From Neisseria dumasiana (GTDB lineage: Bacteria > Pseudomonadota > Gammaproteobacteria > Burkholderiales > Neisseriaceae): a stretch of DNA of 64,000 bases. This document shows positions 33,993 to 43,470 of the stretch, in pieces. The stretch's first letter is position 1; each line of letters begins with the position of its first letter. The notes under the pieces are model-generated. The model had not been told where the DNA came from. It was given only the letters and a program-made list of their open reading frames with translations, and ran no database searches. Both the position numbers and the translations under genes were made by a program. Location of the stretch: contig NZ_CP091509.1 in NCBI RefSeq assembly GCF_022870885.1, positions 2,294,001-2,358,000 on the forward strand, written 5' to 3'.

Positions 33993-35333
33993 ATGAATAC
34001 CTCTCAACCCAGCTTGTTGGAACGCCTGTTCAAATTAAGCGAACACGGCACGAATATACGCACTGAGATTATGGCCGGCTTCACGACCTTTCTCACCATG
34101 TGCTACATCATCATCGTCAACCCCGGCATCCTTTCGACTACAGGCATGGATTTCGGTGCGGTGTTTGTAGCCACCTGTATTTCCGCAGCCATCGGCTGTT
34201 TTATTATGGGTGCGCTGGCCAATTATCCGATTGCCCTCGCCCCCGGCATGGGCTTGAACGCCTACTTCACGTTTTCGGTGGTAAAAGGCATGGGCGTGCC
34301 GTGGCAGGTTGCTTTGGCTGCGGTGTTTATGTCGGGCATCATCTTTATTTTGTTCAGCTTTTTCAAAATCCGCGAAATGCTGGTCAATGCCCTGCCCATG
34401 AGCTTGAAAATGGCCGTTGCCGCCGGTATCGGCCTGTTTTTGGCTCTGATTGCGCTGAAAGGCTCGGGCCTGATTGTGGCCAGCGAAGCCACTTTGGTGA
34501 AAATGGGCGAGCTGTATGTGATCGAAAACGGCGTGAAACTGCCCAACTGGCCGGTTTTATTGGCTTTGCTGGGCTTTTTCATGATCATCGTGCTGGATTA
34601 TTTCCGCGTGCGCGGTGCGATTATTCTCAGCATTTTCGCCGTTACGCTGATTTCCATTTTTTTGGGTTTAACCGAATTCAAAGGCTTTACGGCACCTATT
34701 CCCAGCATTGCGCCTACCTTTATGCAGATGGATTTCAACGGCCTGTTTAACGGCAGCCTGATTGCCGTGATTTTCGTCTTTTTTCTGGTGGATTTGTTCG
34801 ACAGCACCGGCACGCTGGTGGGCGTATCTCACCGTGCGGGCTTGCTGGTTGACGGCAAACTGCCGCGCTTGAAAAAAGCACTGTTCGCCGATTCTACCGC
34901 CATCGTAGCGGGCGCGGTATTGGGCACGTCGTCCACCACACCTTATATCGAGAGTGCATCAGGCGTATCGGCAGGCGGCCGCACCGGTTTGACCGCCATC
35001 ACTGTGGGCGTGCTGATGCTGGCGTGTTTGTGGTTCTCTCCGCTCGCACAAACCGTACCCGGTTTCGCCACCGCCCCCGCCCTGCTCTACATCGGCGTGC
35101 AAATGATGCGAAGCGTGCTTGAAATTGAATGGTTCGACATTACCGAAGCCGCTCCGGCCTTCCTGACCATTGCTTTCATGCCCTTCACCTACTCGATTGC
35201 CGACGGTATCGCCATGGGCTTTATCAGCTACGCGGTAATCAAACTGCTGTGCAACCGTTCTAAAGAAGTACCGCCTATGGTATGGATTGTGGCCGTGGCA
35301 TGGGCAGCCAAATTCTGGTTCTTGGGTGCTTGA
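33993..35333 (+). CDS. NCS2-family purine permease (AzgA/GhxP type)
   Basis: 446 residues with about 12-14 hydrophobic segments. It begins LLERLFKLSEHGTNIRTEIM, followed by AGFTTFLTMCYIIIVNP, the N-terminus of the adenine/guanine/hypoxanthine permease branch. ALAPGMGLNAYFTFSVVKG and FFLVDLFDSTGTLVGVSHRAG are its conserved motifs. It imports purine bases by proton symport. It probably works with the phosphoribosyltransferase elsewhere in the window (51637-52200) in purine salvage. A terminator at 35377-35404 follows. The precise base preferred cannot be read from the sequence. Confidence 0.9.
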   Translation: MNTSQPSLLERLFKLSEHGTNIRTEIMAGFTTFLTMCYIIIVNPGILSTTGMDFGAVFVATCISAAIGCFIMGALANYPIALAPGMGLNAYFTFSVVKGMGVPWQVALAAVFMSGIIFILFSFFKIREMLVNALPMSLKMAVAAGIGLFLALIALKGSGLIVASEATLVKMGELYVIENGVKLPNWPVLLALLGFFMIIVLDYFRVRGAIILSIFAVTLISIFLGLTEFKGFTAPIPSIAPTFMQMDFNGLFNGSLIAVIFVFFLVDLFDSTGTLVGVSHRAGLLVDGKLPRLKKALFADSTAIVAGAVLGTSSTTPYIESASGVSAGGRTGLTAITVGVLMLACLWFSPLAQTVPGFATAPALLYIGVQMMRSVLEIEWFDITEAAPAFLTIAFMPFTYSIADGIAMGFISYAVIKLLCNRSKEVPPMVWIVAVAWAAKFWFLGA

Positions 35334-35376
35334 TACTCCGTTAATCATTCCGACCGATGCGTTCAGGCATTCAAAC

Positions 35377-35404
35377 AAAAAGGGCAGATGATTCTGCCCT
35401 TTTT
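35377..35404 (+). terminator. Rho-independent terminator
   Basis: AAAAAGGGCAGA pairs with TCTGCCCTTTTT. It ends the permease transcript. Confidence 0.88.
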
Positions 35405-35453
35405 GTTTTTCAGACGGCCTCACACTTCAAGGCACGCCATATATTAAATGCCG

Positions 35454-35969
35454 TTATCTCAACACCACATCGTCCGGCAATTCGTTGTCGCCGCCGCTAC
35501 ACCCTTCACTGCGCGGCAGATGCTCGGTCAACAGCCCGTTCACTTCACGCAAACCGTTTTCCAAACCCGTTACAAACGCACCTTGGCGGAAAGCTTCGCG
35601 CATGGTTTGGCAAACGTGCTGCCAGTTGGCATCATCGACTTTAGCTGCGATACCTCGGTCTGCCACGATTTCAACCGCATGATCGGCAAACGAAATATAC
35701 ACCAGCACGCCGCTGTTCATTTCTGTGTTCCATACCCCCAACTCGCCGAACCACTGCCACGCACGGGTGCGGGTATCCAAACCGCGCAGCACCTCGGCAC
35801 TGGGGTAGCGGGATTCGACCACGAAGCGTATCTGCCCGCAGTGATTTTGCTCCGACAAACCGATTTCTCGGCTGATGCGCTGCAAATCAGAAGTAGGCAG
35901 ATAGCGTTCCACCCTAAAGCGCGGATGCAGCCAATGCTGCCATAAGCGTTTGAATTTATTTTGTTCCAT
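35454..35969 (-). CDS. TPM-domain protein, short form
   Basis: 171 residues from ATG 35969. This is a cytoplasm-side or peripheral TPM-fold protein: FRVERYLPTSDLQRISREIG opens the domain and CGQIRFVVESRYPSAEVLRG is typical. There is no signal peptide. The start overlaps the stop of the upstream TPM gene (TAATG), so the two are translationally coupled; an ATG two codons earlier is possible. TPM domains are found in thylakoid and bacterial membrane proteins linked to LemA; function is poorly known. Confidence 0.82.
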   Translation of the reverse strand: MEQNKFKRLWQHWLHPRFRVERYLPTSDLQRISREIGLSEQNHCGQIRFVVESRYPSAEVLRGLDTRTRAWQWFGELGVWNTEMNSGVLVYISFADHAVEIVADRGIAAKVDDANWQHVCQTMREAFRQGAFVTGLENGLREVNGLLTEHLPRSEGCSGGDNELPDDVVLR

Positions 35970-36868
35970 TACCATCCTCCCGATGCACCGCCGCCGCCGA
36001 AACCGCCGCCTCCGCCGCTAAATCCGCCTCCGCCGCTGCTCCAACCGCCCGAGCCGCCGCCGAATCCGCCGCCAAAGCCGCCACCGCCGAAGCCTCCCCT
36101 ACCGCCTCTGCCGCCACCGCCGGAAATGAATGCGCCGCTGCCCAAGGCAAAAGCCAATACCGTGCCGAACAATCCGGCCAATATGCCGACAAACATGCCC
36201 AAGCCCAGCACAAGCGCGGCAACAAATACCAAACCGCCCGTTGCCAAGCTGCCGAAAGTACGGCCGAACAAGGCTTTCAAAAACGCGCCGGCAAAAAACG
36301 GCAGAATCAACAGCATCATCCAGCCTTCTCCGCCTTCATCGGCGTAAGACGCAGTCGGCTCGACTTCAGGCAAACCCTCGCCCGCAATCAGTTTTTCCAC
36401 CTGCACCACCGCTGCGGTAATCCCTTCGTCGGTTTGGCCTGCACGCAGATACGGGCGCAATACGTCTTCGAGAACCCGTTTGGCGTACACGTCGGGTATT
36501 GCGCCTTCCAAACCCCGGCCCACGGCAAGATGGGTTTTACGTTCGTCGCGCACCAGCAGCAGCAACACGCCGTCGCTGATGTCTTTTCGGCCGGGCTGCC
36601 ACGCTTCCATCACGCGGGCGGCGTAGTCAAACGGCGTTTCCGGCTCGATCGTCGGCACGGTCAGCACCATAATCTGGCTGCCTTTTTCGCGGCTGTATTG
36701 CAGCAAATGTGCGTTCAGCTGCTCTCTGGCTTGCGGCTGCATCATCTGCGCCGTATCCATCACAGGGGCGGTAAGCGCAGGCACCGGCGTCAGCTCGGCG
36801 GCAAACAGCCACACGCTCGCCAGCATCATGGCCAGAAACGCGCCGAAGCGTTGTATTGCAGATTGCAT
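35969..36868 (-). CDS. TPM-domain membrane protein with glycine-rich tail (YgcG family)
   Basis: 299 residues. A signal peptide or helix (about 7-23) precedes an extracytoplasmic TPM domain (about 28-170), with VMDTAQMMQPQAREQLNAHL and DGVLLLLVRDERKTHLAVGR. Two membrane segments (about 187-205 and 210-245) follow. The C-terminus is almost wholly Gly, Ser, Phe and Trp (GGGFGGGFGGGSGGW). It probably forms a complex with LemA and the second TPM protein. Its start is near a Correia-like element (36925-37081), which may affect its expression. Confidence 0.87.
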   Translation of the reverse strand: MQSAIQRFGAFLAMMLASVWLFAAELTPVPALTAPVMDTAQMMQPQAREQLNAHLLQYSREKGSQIMVLTVPTIEPETPFDYAARVMEAWQPGRKDISDGVLLLLVRDERKTHLAVGRGLEGAIPDVYAKRVLEDVLRPYLRAGQTDEGITAAVVQVEKLIAGEGLPEVEPTASYADEGGEGWMMLLILPFFAGAFLKALFGRTFGSLATGGLVFVAALVLGLGMFVGILAGLFGTVLAFALGSGAFISGGGGRGGRGGFGGGGFGGGFGGGSGGWSSGGGGFSGGGGGFGGGGASGGW

Positions 36869-36924
36869 GGAATTCCTCTTTACAAAACAGATTTCAGATT
36901 TTCAGACGGCCTCATCTTATGCTG

Positions 36925-37081
36925 TATAGCAAATAAACTTATTTTTGATACAAGGCAGCAAGCCGCGGACAGTACAGGTGGTACGGAACCGATTCTGTTG
37001 CCACTTCAGCGGCTTACAAAATCGTTCTCTTTGAGCTAAGGCGCAGCAACGCCGTAGCAGAAATAAAGTTTATTTGCTATA
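36925..37081. repeat. Complete Correia-like element with variant termini
   Basis: 157 bp. The terminal inverted repeats are TATAGCAAATAAACTT on the left and AAGTTTATTTGCTATA on the right, unlike the TATAGTGGATTAA of pathogenic Neisseria. The interior keeps the Correia sequences: ACAAGGCAGCAAGCCGC, GACAGTACAGGTGGTACGGA, ACCGATTCTGTTGCC, AATCGTTCTCTTTGAGCTAA and GGCGCAGCAACGCCGTA. The ends form the expected TA duplication. It lies between YnfA and TPM genes. Correia elements can supply promoters and are RNase III targets in pathogenic species; whether this variant does so is unknown. Confidence 0.88.
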
Positions 37082-37114
37082 GGCCGTCTGAAAACACGGC
37101 AGGCGCAACCCAAG

Positions 37115-37438
37115 CTACTGGCGCGCGCCCGCCATAATCACCGCCATACCGCTCAGGCACAAAGCCACGCCTATCCAGTCGGTGAGGTGCGGTTTCACAC
37201 CGTCCACCGCCCACAGCCACAGTAAGGCCATGCTGATATACACGCCGCCGTAAGCGGCATACACTCTGCCGCTGGCGGTCGGATGCAGCGTCAGCAGCCA
37301 AGCGAATGCCGCCAAACTCAAGGCGGCGGGCAACAGCAGCCACGGCGAACCGTTTTGCCGCAGCCACACATAAGGCAGGTAGCAGCCGATGATTTCCGCC
37401 AAAGCCGTAGCCACAAACAGCAACAGGGTTTTCAGCAT
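37115..37438 (-). CDS. YnfA/UPF0060 family small membrane protein
   Basis: 107 residues with four hydrophobic segments, opening [38 protein letters not shown] is the conserved central motif. The family is related to small multidrug-resistance transporters; E. coli YnfA lacks a firm function and a Shigella homologue exports dyes. It stands between lemA and the TPM genes, interrupting a grouping in which lemA and TPM genes are normally neighbours. The start, ATG 37438, has only a weak ribosome-binding site. Confidence 0.9.
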   Translation of the reverse strand: MLKTLLLFVATALAEIIGCYLPYVWLRQNGSPWLLLPAALSLAAFAWLLTLHPTASGRVYAAYGGVYISMALLWLWAVDGVKPHLTDWIGVALCLSGMAVIMAGARQ

Positions 37439-37530
37439 CGTTTTCCGTCAACGTCAAAACACAGGCGGACATACATTTCAGACAGCCTCACGCTTCAACA
37501 GAGGTCGTCTGAAAGCATCAGCTTCGAACA

Positions 37531-38121
37531 TTAAAACTCTACTTTCGGCGAAGTAGAAACCGCTTTTTCGTTTTCAACCGTAAACTGCGGACGCGCTTTC
37601 ATGCCGAAAATCATCGCCGTGATGTTTTGCGGGAACTGGCGCAAAGTCGTGTTGTAGGTTTGCACCGATTTGATGTAGTTGTTGCGCGCCAAAGTCACGC
37701 GGTTTTCAGTGCCTTCGAGCTGCGCCTGCAAGTCGCGGAAGTTTTGATCGGCTTTCAGTTGCGGATAGTTTTCAGACACCACCAGCAGGCGGGATAACGC
37801 ACTGCTCAATTCGCCTTGCGCTTGGGCGTATTGCTTCATTTTTTCTTCGTTGGTGGCATCTTCCGCCGTCATCTGAATACTGCCGACCTTACTGCGCGCT
37901 TCGGTCACTTCGGTCAGCACTTTTTCCTCGTGCTTGGCGTAGCCTTTCACCGTATTGACCAGATTCGGAATCAAATCGGCACGGCGCTGATATTGGTTGA
38001 GCACCTCAGACCAAGCCGCATTGGCCGCTTCGTCCTGCGTCTGCATGGTGTTATAGCCGCAGCCGCTCAAAGAAAACAGGGATGTGAATACAGCCAAAAC
38101 GGCCAGCCATTTTTTCAACAT
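37531..38121 (-). CDS. lemA: LemA-family protein (lipoprotein)
   Basis: 196 residues. The signal peptide ends in a lipobox SLSGCGYN, so the N-terminus is probably lipidated. The LemA helical domain follows, with QTQDEAANAAWSEVLNQYQR and ADLIPNLVNTVKGYA near 33-65 and FPQNITAMIFGMKARPQFTV at the end. LemA proteins occur beside TPM-domain genes and may act with them at the membrane; the biochemical role is not established. A DUS lies in the leader (38157). Confidence 0.92.
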   Translation of the reverse strand: MLKKWLAVLAVFTSLFSLSGCGYNTMQTQDEAANAAWSEVLNQYQRRADLIPNLVNTVKGYAKHEEKVLTEVTEARSKVGSIQMTAEDATNEEKMKQYAQAQGELSSALSRLLVVSENYPQLKADQNFRDLQAQLEGTENRVTLARNNYIKSVQTYNTTLRQFPQNITAMIFGMKARPQFTVENEKAVSTSPKVEF

Positions 38122-38479
38122 AAGATTACTCCGTGATTAATCGTCAATATCGCTTTCAGACGGCCTCAACCCCAAAAGAAAAGGCAAGACAACATGCCGT
38201 CTGAAATCCGCCCGACAGTATAACCAAAACCCTTCCTGTCAAACGTAAAGTTAAGACAAACGGTATCAGCATTGTTTCCCTAAGCTTATGCCGAAATTAC
38301 AATTCCTTACATTTCAACCGGCAAACCCGTTGCTCCCGCAAAACGCCGACGCCGCAGCCGCTACACTACATGCGCTTTCAGACGGCCCGAAACTTGCTTT
38401 ATAATAATCCGCGCAGCAACGCATCCGCCGCTCAAACCATACGTCCATAACAAGGAAAACCTTCAAAGGAACTGTTTAC
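38122..38479. other. Divergent promoter region lemA / rfbD
   Basis: About 360 bases with an AG-DUS (about 38155), an ATGCCGTCTGAA DUS (38194-38205) and a partial DUS near 38379. The promoters for lemA and the reductase gene must lie here. AAAGGAACTG precedes the reductase ATG. No gene. Confidence 0.45.
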
Positions 38480-39343
38480 ATGAGAATTCTGCTTACCGGC
38501 TCCAAAGGCCAACTCGGCCGCTGCTTCAAAGACCGCCTCCCCGAAAACTGGGAGCTGATTGCCGCCGACTCCGCCACGCTCGACATTACCGACGCCGAAG
38601 CCGTGCTGAACATGGTTAAGAGCTTCCAACCCGACGCCGTGGTCAACACCGCCGCCTACACAGCCGTAGATAAAGCCGAAAAAGAGCGTGCCAAAGCCTT
38701 TGCCGTTAACGGCAGCGCCGTCCACAACCTTGCCGCCGCCGCCCGCGCCGTTAAAGCACGCTTTCTCCACATTTCCACCGATTATGTTTTCGACGGCAAA
38801 AGCAAAACCCCCTACACCGAAACCGCCCCGCCCGACCCCGCCGGCGCTTACGGCAAATCGAAACTCTCCGGCGAATTTCTCGCCTTGGCCGCCAACCCCG
38901 ACAGCCTGATTATCCGCACCGCGTGGGTGTTTAGCGAATATGGCAGCAATTTCGTCAAAACCATTCTCAACCAAGCCGCCGCACAGCCCGAAATAACGGT
39001 TGTCAACGACCAAACCGGCTGCCCCACTTATGCGGGCGACTTGGCGCAAACCATGATCAACATACTCGATATGGACGCTTTCCCGCGCGGCATATACCAC
39101 TACTGCGGCAGCGCCCCCGTGAACCGTTTGGAATTTGCCGAACAGATTCTTCAAACGGCCTCCAACGTGCGCAGCGGGTTTACCGCCCCCGTTTTAAAAG
39201 CCGAAAGCGGCAACAGCGCCGAACCGCCCTTCCGCCCCGAATACAGCGTGCTCGACTGCAATAAAATCCGTAGTGAACTGGGCATCAACGCACCGGATTG
39301 GCAAAAATCGCTGGCCGACGTGATTGCCAAGCTCAATCATTGA
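38480..39343 (+). CDS. rfbD: dTDP-4-dehydrorhamnose reductase
   Basis: 287 residues, a short-chain reductase. GSKGQLG (about 8-14) binds NAD(P)H. The YGKSK motif (about 127-131) carries the catalytic Tyr and Lys, with STDYVFDG upstream. It makes dTDP-L-rhamnose, the last step of rhamnose activation for surface polysaccharide. Usually rfbB, rfbA and rfbC are adjacent; here the gene stands alone, so those genes must be elsewhere, or the enzyme may serve another sugar. A DUS hairpin at 39369-39403 ends it. Confidence 0.88.
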   Translation: MRILLTGSKGQLGRCFKDRLPENWELIAADSATLDITDAEAVLNMVKSFQPDAVVNTAAYTAVDKAEKERAKAFAVNGSAVHNLAAAARAVKARFLHISTDYVFDGKSKTPYTETAPPDPAGAYGKSKLSGEFLALAANPDSLIIRTAWVFSEYGSNFVKTILNQAAAQPEITVVNDQTGCPTYAGDLAQTMINILDMDAFPRGIYHYCGSAPVNRLEFAEQILQTASNVRSGFTAPVLKAESGNSAEPPFRPEYSVLDCNKIRSELGINAPDWQKSLADVIAKLNH

Positions 39344-39368
39344 TCCGCCGAAGCCGCCCATAACACAT

Positions 39369-39403
39369 CAGGCCGTCTGAAACCCTATATTTCAGACGGC
39401 CTG
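39369..39403. terminator. DUS-pair terminator after rfbD
   Basis: CAGGCCGTCTGAAA (39369-39382) pairs with TTTCAGACGGCCTG (39390-39403). Lies between convergent rfbD and mtgA. Confidence 0.75.
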
Positions 39404-39508
39404 ATTCATTTCGATCGGGCAACTTATTCGTTATGTTCGGCAAGCGCAAATATAGCGTATGTAGTTGTTATTAAATTGCTTGATTAATTAAGAGCAAACT
39501 GTTCTGCT

Positions 39509-40195
39509 TCACTCCGTATCCGGCAACTCTGCCGAACCCATGCGCCGCAAAATAATATTCGTTTTCGCACGCAATCCTCTGTCGCGCGGGTTTTCGGCGT
39601 AATACAGCGGGCGCGGCACACGCGCGGCCAGTTGCGCGGCCTGCTGTTTGGTCAGCTTGGCTGCCGGTTTTTTATAAAAGTGCTGCGACGCGGCTTCCGC
39701 CCCGAAAATGCCGTAGCCCCATTCGATGGAGTTCAAATACAGCTCGAAAATTCGGTCTTTATCGGTGGTCGCTTCCATCATCGCCGTAATCGCCGCTTCT
39801 TCCGCCTTGCGCCAGTAGCTACGGCTTTCGTTTAAAAACAGGTTTTTAGCCAGCTGCTGGCTGATGGTCGAACCGCCGCCGCGGATTCTGCCGCTGCGCT
39901 GGTTGCGTTTGATAGCGTTGCGGATGCCGCTCCAATCAAAACCGCCGTGAGCGGCAAATTTGGCATCTTCCGAAGCAATCAGGGCTTTTTTGAGATTGAT
40001 GGAAATTTGGTCGTAAGGCACCCAACGGTAATCCAGTTCCACGTCTTTGCCCTTATCACGGAAATCGCTCATGCGCATACTCATAAACGCGGTTTTGTGC
40101 GGCGCCACGGCGCGGTAGGTAATGATGTTGCCGTACACATAGGCGTTAAACAGAATAAAGGCGGCAAAAGGCAGCGCAATCAGCCATTTAATCAT
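39509..40195 (-). CDS. mtgA: Monofunctional peptidoglycan glycosyltransferase
   Basis: 228 residues. One N-terminal membrane helix (about 4-20) precedes a GT51 transglycosylase domain. ASEDAKFAAHGGFDWSG contains the catalytic Glu in the E-D-x-x-F motif; GGGSTISQQLAKNLFL and RKAEEAAITAMMEATTDKDR follow in the expected order. It polymerises lipid II into glycan strands without a transpeptidase domain. It starts one base after the aroE stop codon, so the two genes form an operon with coupled translation. Confidence 0.94.
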   Translation of the reverse strand: MIKWLIALPFAAFILFNAYVYGNIITYRAVAPHKTAFMSMRMSDFRDKGKDVELDYRWVPYDQISINLKKALIASEDAKFAAHGGFDWSGIRNAIKRNQRSGRIRGGGSTISQQLAKNLFLNESRSYWRKAEEAAITAMMEATTDKDRIFELYLNSIEWGYGIFGAEAASQHFYKKPAAKLTKQQAAQLAARVPRPLYYAENPRDRGLRAKTNIILRRMGSAELPDTE

Positions 40196-40196
40196 T

Positions 40197-41012
40197 TCAG
40201 ACGGTCTCTTTCATGTATCGGATAACGGGTTTGATGTCCGGCTCGAAACCGCGCCACAAAGCATAAGCACACGCCGCCTGCCCCACCAACATGCCCAAGC
40301 CGTCGGCCGTTTTCTGCGCACCCGAACGGCGGGCGAAATCCAGAAACGCCTGCGCACCTTCGCCGTACACCATATCGTAGGCCAGTTCGCACGCGCCGAA
40401 CACGCCCGCTTCTACATCGGGAATGCTGCCGCTCAAACCGCCCGACGTGCCGTTGATAACGATATCGAAATGATGATGCGGCAAAGCATCCAACGAGGCC
40501 GTCTGAATACCGAAACGCGCCGCCAGCTCTTCCGCTTTGGCCGGTGTGCGGTTGGCAACGGTAACGGCGGCGGGCTGCTGCGCCAACAGCACGGGAATCA
40601 CGCCGCGCACGGCTCCGCCCGCGCCCAAAATCAGAATCCGTTTGCCCGCAATCTCCACGCCCTGCGCCTGAAGAATATCGTTCACCAAGCCTGCGCCGTC
40701 GGTATTATCGCCGCGGAAACGCCCGCCGCCCAGCGGAATAATCGTATTCACCGCCCCCGCCGCCTGCGCCCGTTCGGAATGCTCGTCCACCCAATCGTAG
40801 GCATCGGTTTTAAACGGCACGGTTACATTCGCCCCCTGCCCGCCTTCGGCAAAAAAACGTGCCGCCGCCTCGGCAAACGCACCCGGTTCGGCCAAAATGC
40901 GTTCATATTCAATCTGCACGCCTTCCTGCGCGGCAAACTGCTGATGGATTTGCGGCGACTTGCTGTGTGCAATCGGGTTGCCGAACACGGCATAACGGGG
41001 CTTGGTCATCAT
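40197..41012 (-). CDS. aroE: Shikimate dehydrogenase
   Basis: 271 residues. [14 protein letters not shown] (about 11-24) is the shikimate-binding N-terminal motif. [16 protein letters not shown] contains the catalytic Lys, and GDNTDGAGL the catalytic Asp. [14 protein letters not shown] binds NADPH. It makes shikimate from 3-dehydroshikimate in aromatic amino-acid synthesis. It is upstream of mtgA in a two-gene unit. The first two codons are both ATG. The length is normal. Confidence 0.94.
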   Translation of the reverse strand: MMTKPRYAVFGNPIAHSKSPQIHQQFAAQEGVQIEYERILAEPGAFAEAAARFFAEGGQGANVTVPFKTDAYDWVDEHSERAQAAGAVNTIIPLGGGRFRGDNTDGAGLVNDILQAQGVEIAGKRILILGAGGAVRGVIPVLLAQQPAAVTVANRTPAKAEELAARFGIQTASLDALPHHHFDIVINGTSGGLSGSIPDVEAGVFGACELAYDMVYGEGAQAFLDFARRSGAQKTADGLGMLVGQAACAYALWRGFEPDIKPVIRYMKETV

Positions 41013-41200
41013 CTTTGTAGAACGCTGTTTTGAAATCTGAAATGGCGGCTATTATAGCTTAAAAAATAGTGGTTACTGCATTACCTCCGGTTAACCGCAT
41101 CCGCAACGAAAATCTACATGGCTGTTGAAGATTGTTAACAATTTGCCTTAAAATACCCACCAAACCGGAACTGCCTAAAACCGTAGCACGGGAAAATAAA

Positions 41201-41782
41201 ATGCCGCTTACCCAAGAGATTCAAGTATCAAGCGATATTGTTTTAAAACCGCATCAAACGGCTTATGCCGAAGATTTGTTTAAGGTTATCGACCGATACC
41301 GCAACGATTTAGCGCCTTTTCTGCACTGGGTGCGTTTTAACCGAACACCCGAAGATGCACAACAGTTTGCATTGGCATGTGAAAACCACCGCCGGCAGAA
41401 ACGCGCGGCAGTATGGATAATCGAGATTGACGGGTCGGCAGCAGGCACGGTTAGCTTCCATCCCGATATTGATTGGCATCATAAAACCGCCGTATTGGGT
41501 TACTGGCTAAGCCCCGCGTATCAAGGCCGAGGAATTGCCTGCCGAAGCGTGGCAGCCTTGATGGATGCTTTTTCGCATTTGCTCGATACCTTCGTTTTAA
41601 AGATCGCCTCGCACAACAAAGCCAGTACCGCCTTGGCCGAACGCTTGGGCTTTGTATGGCTGCGGCGCGATACTGCGGCCGAACTGATAGGAAACATGCG
41701 CTACGACCAAAACATTTACCGCAAAACCCTTGGCCCGCCACCGCATCGCACCGCCGCCGCAAACACCAATCAGGCCGTCTGA
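41201..41782 (+). CDS. RimL/RimJ-type GNAT acetyltransferase
   Basis: 193 residues from ATG 41201, preceded by GGGAAAATAAA; the frame runs to 41132 but lacks support. Features [20 protein letters not shown] and [20 protein letters not shown], the latter with the Q/R-x-x-G-x-G/A acetyl-CoA loop, match ribosomal-protein N-acetyltransferases such as RimL. The natural target may be a ribosomal protein or a small molecule. The TGA stop is part of a DUS (CAGGCCGTCTGA), so the protein ends in Gln-Ala-Val, as ampG also ends in Ala-Val. glnA lies 110 bases downstream. Confidence 0.8.
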   Translation: MPLTQEIQVSSDIVLKPHQTAYAEDLFKVIDRYRNDLAPFLHWVRFNRTPEDAQQFALACENHRRQKRAAVWIIEIDGSAAGTVSFHPDIDWHHKTAVLGYWLSPAYQGRGIACRSVAALMDAFSHLLDTFVLKIASHNKASTALAERLGFVWLRRDTAAELIGNMRYDQNIYRKTLGPPPHRTAAANTNQAV

Positions 41783-41892
41783 AAACCGCAGTAATTTATT
41801 TTAGCCGCCGCCGCCTTTTTCAGGCCGCTTATGGCACAATACACCCGAATTTCCATCCGTTCATCTTCCCTATTCCCCAGCAGGAGCTTTAT

Positions 41893-43311
41893 ATGTCTGT
41901 TAAAGATGTTGTCAAACTGATTGAAGAAAACGAAATACGTTTCGTTGATTTGCGCTTTACCGATACCAAAGGCAAACAGCACCACTTCACGATTCCCTCG
42001 CGCGTTGTTTTGGACGACCCCGAAGAATGGTTTGAAAACGGCCAAGCTTTCGACGGCTCGTCTATCGGCGGCTGGAAAGGCATACAGGCTTCCGACATGC
42101 AGCTGCGCCCCGACGCTTCCACCGCCTACATCGACCCCTTCTACGACGATGCCACCCTCGTTTTGACCTGCGATGTCATCGACCCCGCCAACGGCCAAGG
42201 CTACGACCGCGACCCGCGCTCCATCGCCCGCCGCGCCGAAGCCTACCTGAAATCTTCAGGCATCGGCGATACCGCGTTCTTCGGCCCCGAACCCGAATTT
42301 TTCGTGTTTGACGGCATCGAGTTTGAAACCCACATGCACAAAGCGCGCTTCGAAATCACTTCCGAAAGCGGCGCATGGAGCAGCGGCAAACACCTCGACG
42401 GCCAAAACACCGGCCACCGCCCCTTCGTGAAAGGCGGCTACGCCCCCGTTGCCCCCGTAGATGCCGGCCAAGACCTGCGTTCAGCCATGGTAAACGTGCT
42501 CGAAGAAATCGGCATTCCCGTTGAAGTGCACCACGCCGAAGTCGGCACCGGCACGCAAATGGAAATCGGCACCAAATTCAGCACTCTGCTGAAACGCGCC
42601 GACTGGACGCAAGACATGAAATATGTGATCTTGAACGTTGCCCACAATTTCGGCAAAACCGCCACCTTTATGCCCAAACCGCTGATGGGCGACAACGGCA
42701 GCGGCATGCACGTTCACCAATCCATTTGGAAAGACGGCCAAAACCTGTTTGCAGGCGACGGCTACGCCGGTTTGTCCGACACCGCCCTGTATTACATCGG
42801 CGGCATCATCAAACACGCCAAAGCCCTGAATGCGATTACCAACCCCTCCACCAATTCCTACAAGCGTTTGGTGCCGCACTTCGAAGCGCCGACCAAGCTG
42901 GCTTATTCCGCCAAAAACCGCTCGGCTTCCATCCGCATTCCGTCGGTAAACAGCAGCAAAGCCCGCCGCATCGAAGCGCGCTTCCCCGACCCGACCGCCA
43001 ACCCCTACTTGTGCTTCGCCGCCTTGCTGATGGCAGGTTTGGACGGCATTCAAAACAAAATCCATCCGGGCGACCCTGCCGATAAAAACCTCTACGACCT
43101 GCCGCCTGAAGAAGACGCATTGGTGCCGACCGTGTGCGCTTCGCTCGAAGAGGCTTTGGAGGCATTGAAAGCCGACCACGAATTTCTGCTGCGCGGCGGC
43201 GTGTTCAGCAAAGACTGGATCGACAGCTACATTGCGTTTAAATCGGAAGATGTGAAACGCATCCGCATGGCGCCGCATCCGCTGGAATTTGAAATGTATT
43301 ATTCGCTGTAA
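41893..43311 (+). CDS. glnA: Type I glutamine synthetase
   Basis: 472 residues from ATG 41893 after CAGGAG; an open frame extends upstream to 41656 but overlaps the acetyltransferase gene and is not supported. [17 protein letters not shown] near 50-66, [15 protein letters not shown], and the adenylylation loop [10 protein letters not shown] (Tyr near position 397 in the family) are visible, so it is the adenylylation-controlled GSI-beta type. It assimilates ammonia into glutamine. A terminator is at 43323-43358. No glnK or ntr genes are adjacent. Confidence 0.97.
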   Translation: MSVKDVVKLIEENEIRFVDLRFTDTKGKQHHFTIPSRVVLDDPEEWFENGQAFDGSSIGGWKGIQASDMQLRPDASTAYIDPFYDDATLVLTCDVIDPANGQGYDRDPRSIARRAEAYLKSSGIGDTAFFGPEPEFFVFDGIEFETHMHKARFEITSESGAWSSGKHLDGQNTGHRPFVKGGYAPVAPVDAGQDLRSAMVNVLEEIGIPVEVHHAEVGTGTQMEIGTKFSTLLKRADWTQDMKYVILNVAHNFGKTATFMPKPLMGDNGSGMHVHQSIWKDGQNLFAGDGYAGLSDTALYYIGGIIKHAKALNAITNPSTNSYKRLVPHFEAPTKLAYSAKNRSASIRIPSVNSSKARRIEARFPDPTANPYLCFAALLMAGLDGIQNKIHPGDPADKNLYDLPPEEDALVPTVCASLEEALEALKADHEFLLRGGVFSKDWIDSYIAFKSEDVKRIRMAPHPLEFEMYYSL

Positions 43312-43322
43312 TGCCGATACCA

Positions 43323-43358
43323 AAACGCCCCGAGCCGCCATGGTTCGGGGTGTTTTTG
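43323..43358 (+). terminator. Rho-independent terminator after glnA
   Basis: AACGCCCCGA pairs with TTCGGGGTGTT, followed by TTT. Confidence 0.85.
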
Positions 43359-43401
43359 TTGGAACAACATAGATCGTGCTTGATCAACAGGCAACTCACT
43401 T

Positions 43402-43444
43402 GAGGCCGTCTGAAAAACTGATTAATTATTTTTCAGACGGCCTC
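43402..43444. terminator. DUS-pair terminator
   Basis: GAGGCCGTCTGAAAAA pairs with the inverted copy ending at 43444; the loop is 11 bases. It separates convergent glnA and the GT39 gene. Confidence 0.75.
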
Positions 43445-43470
43445 AACATTCAACAACCCTGCCCCGATTG

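Noticed and set aside
41656..41892. N-terminal extension of glnA
   Set aside because: It overlaps the acetyltransferase gene in another frame; the CAGGAG site and the family N-terminus support the start at 41893.
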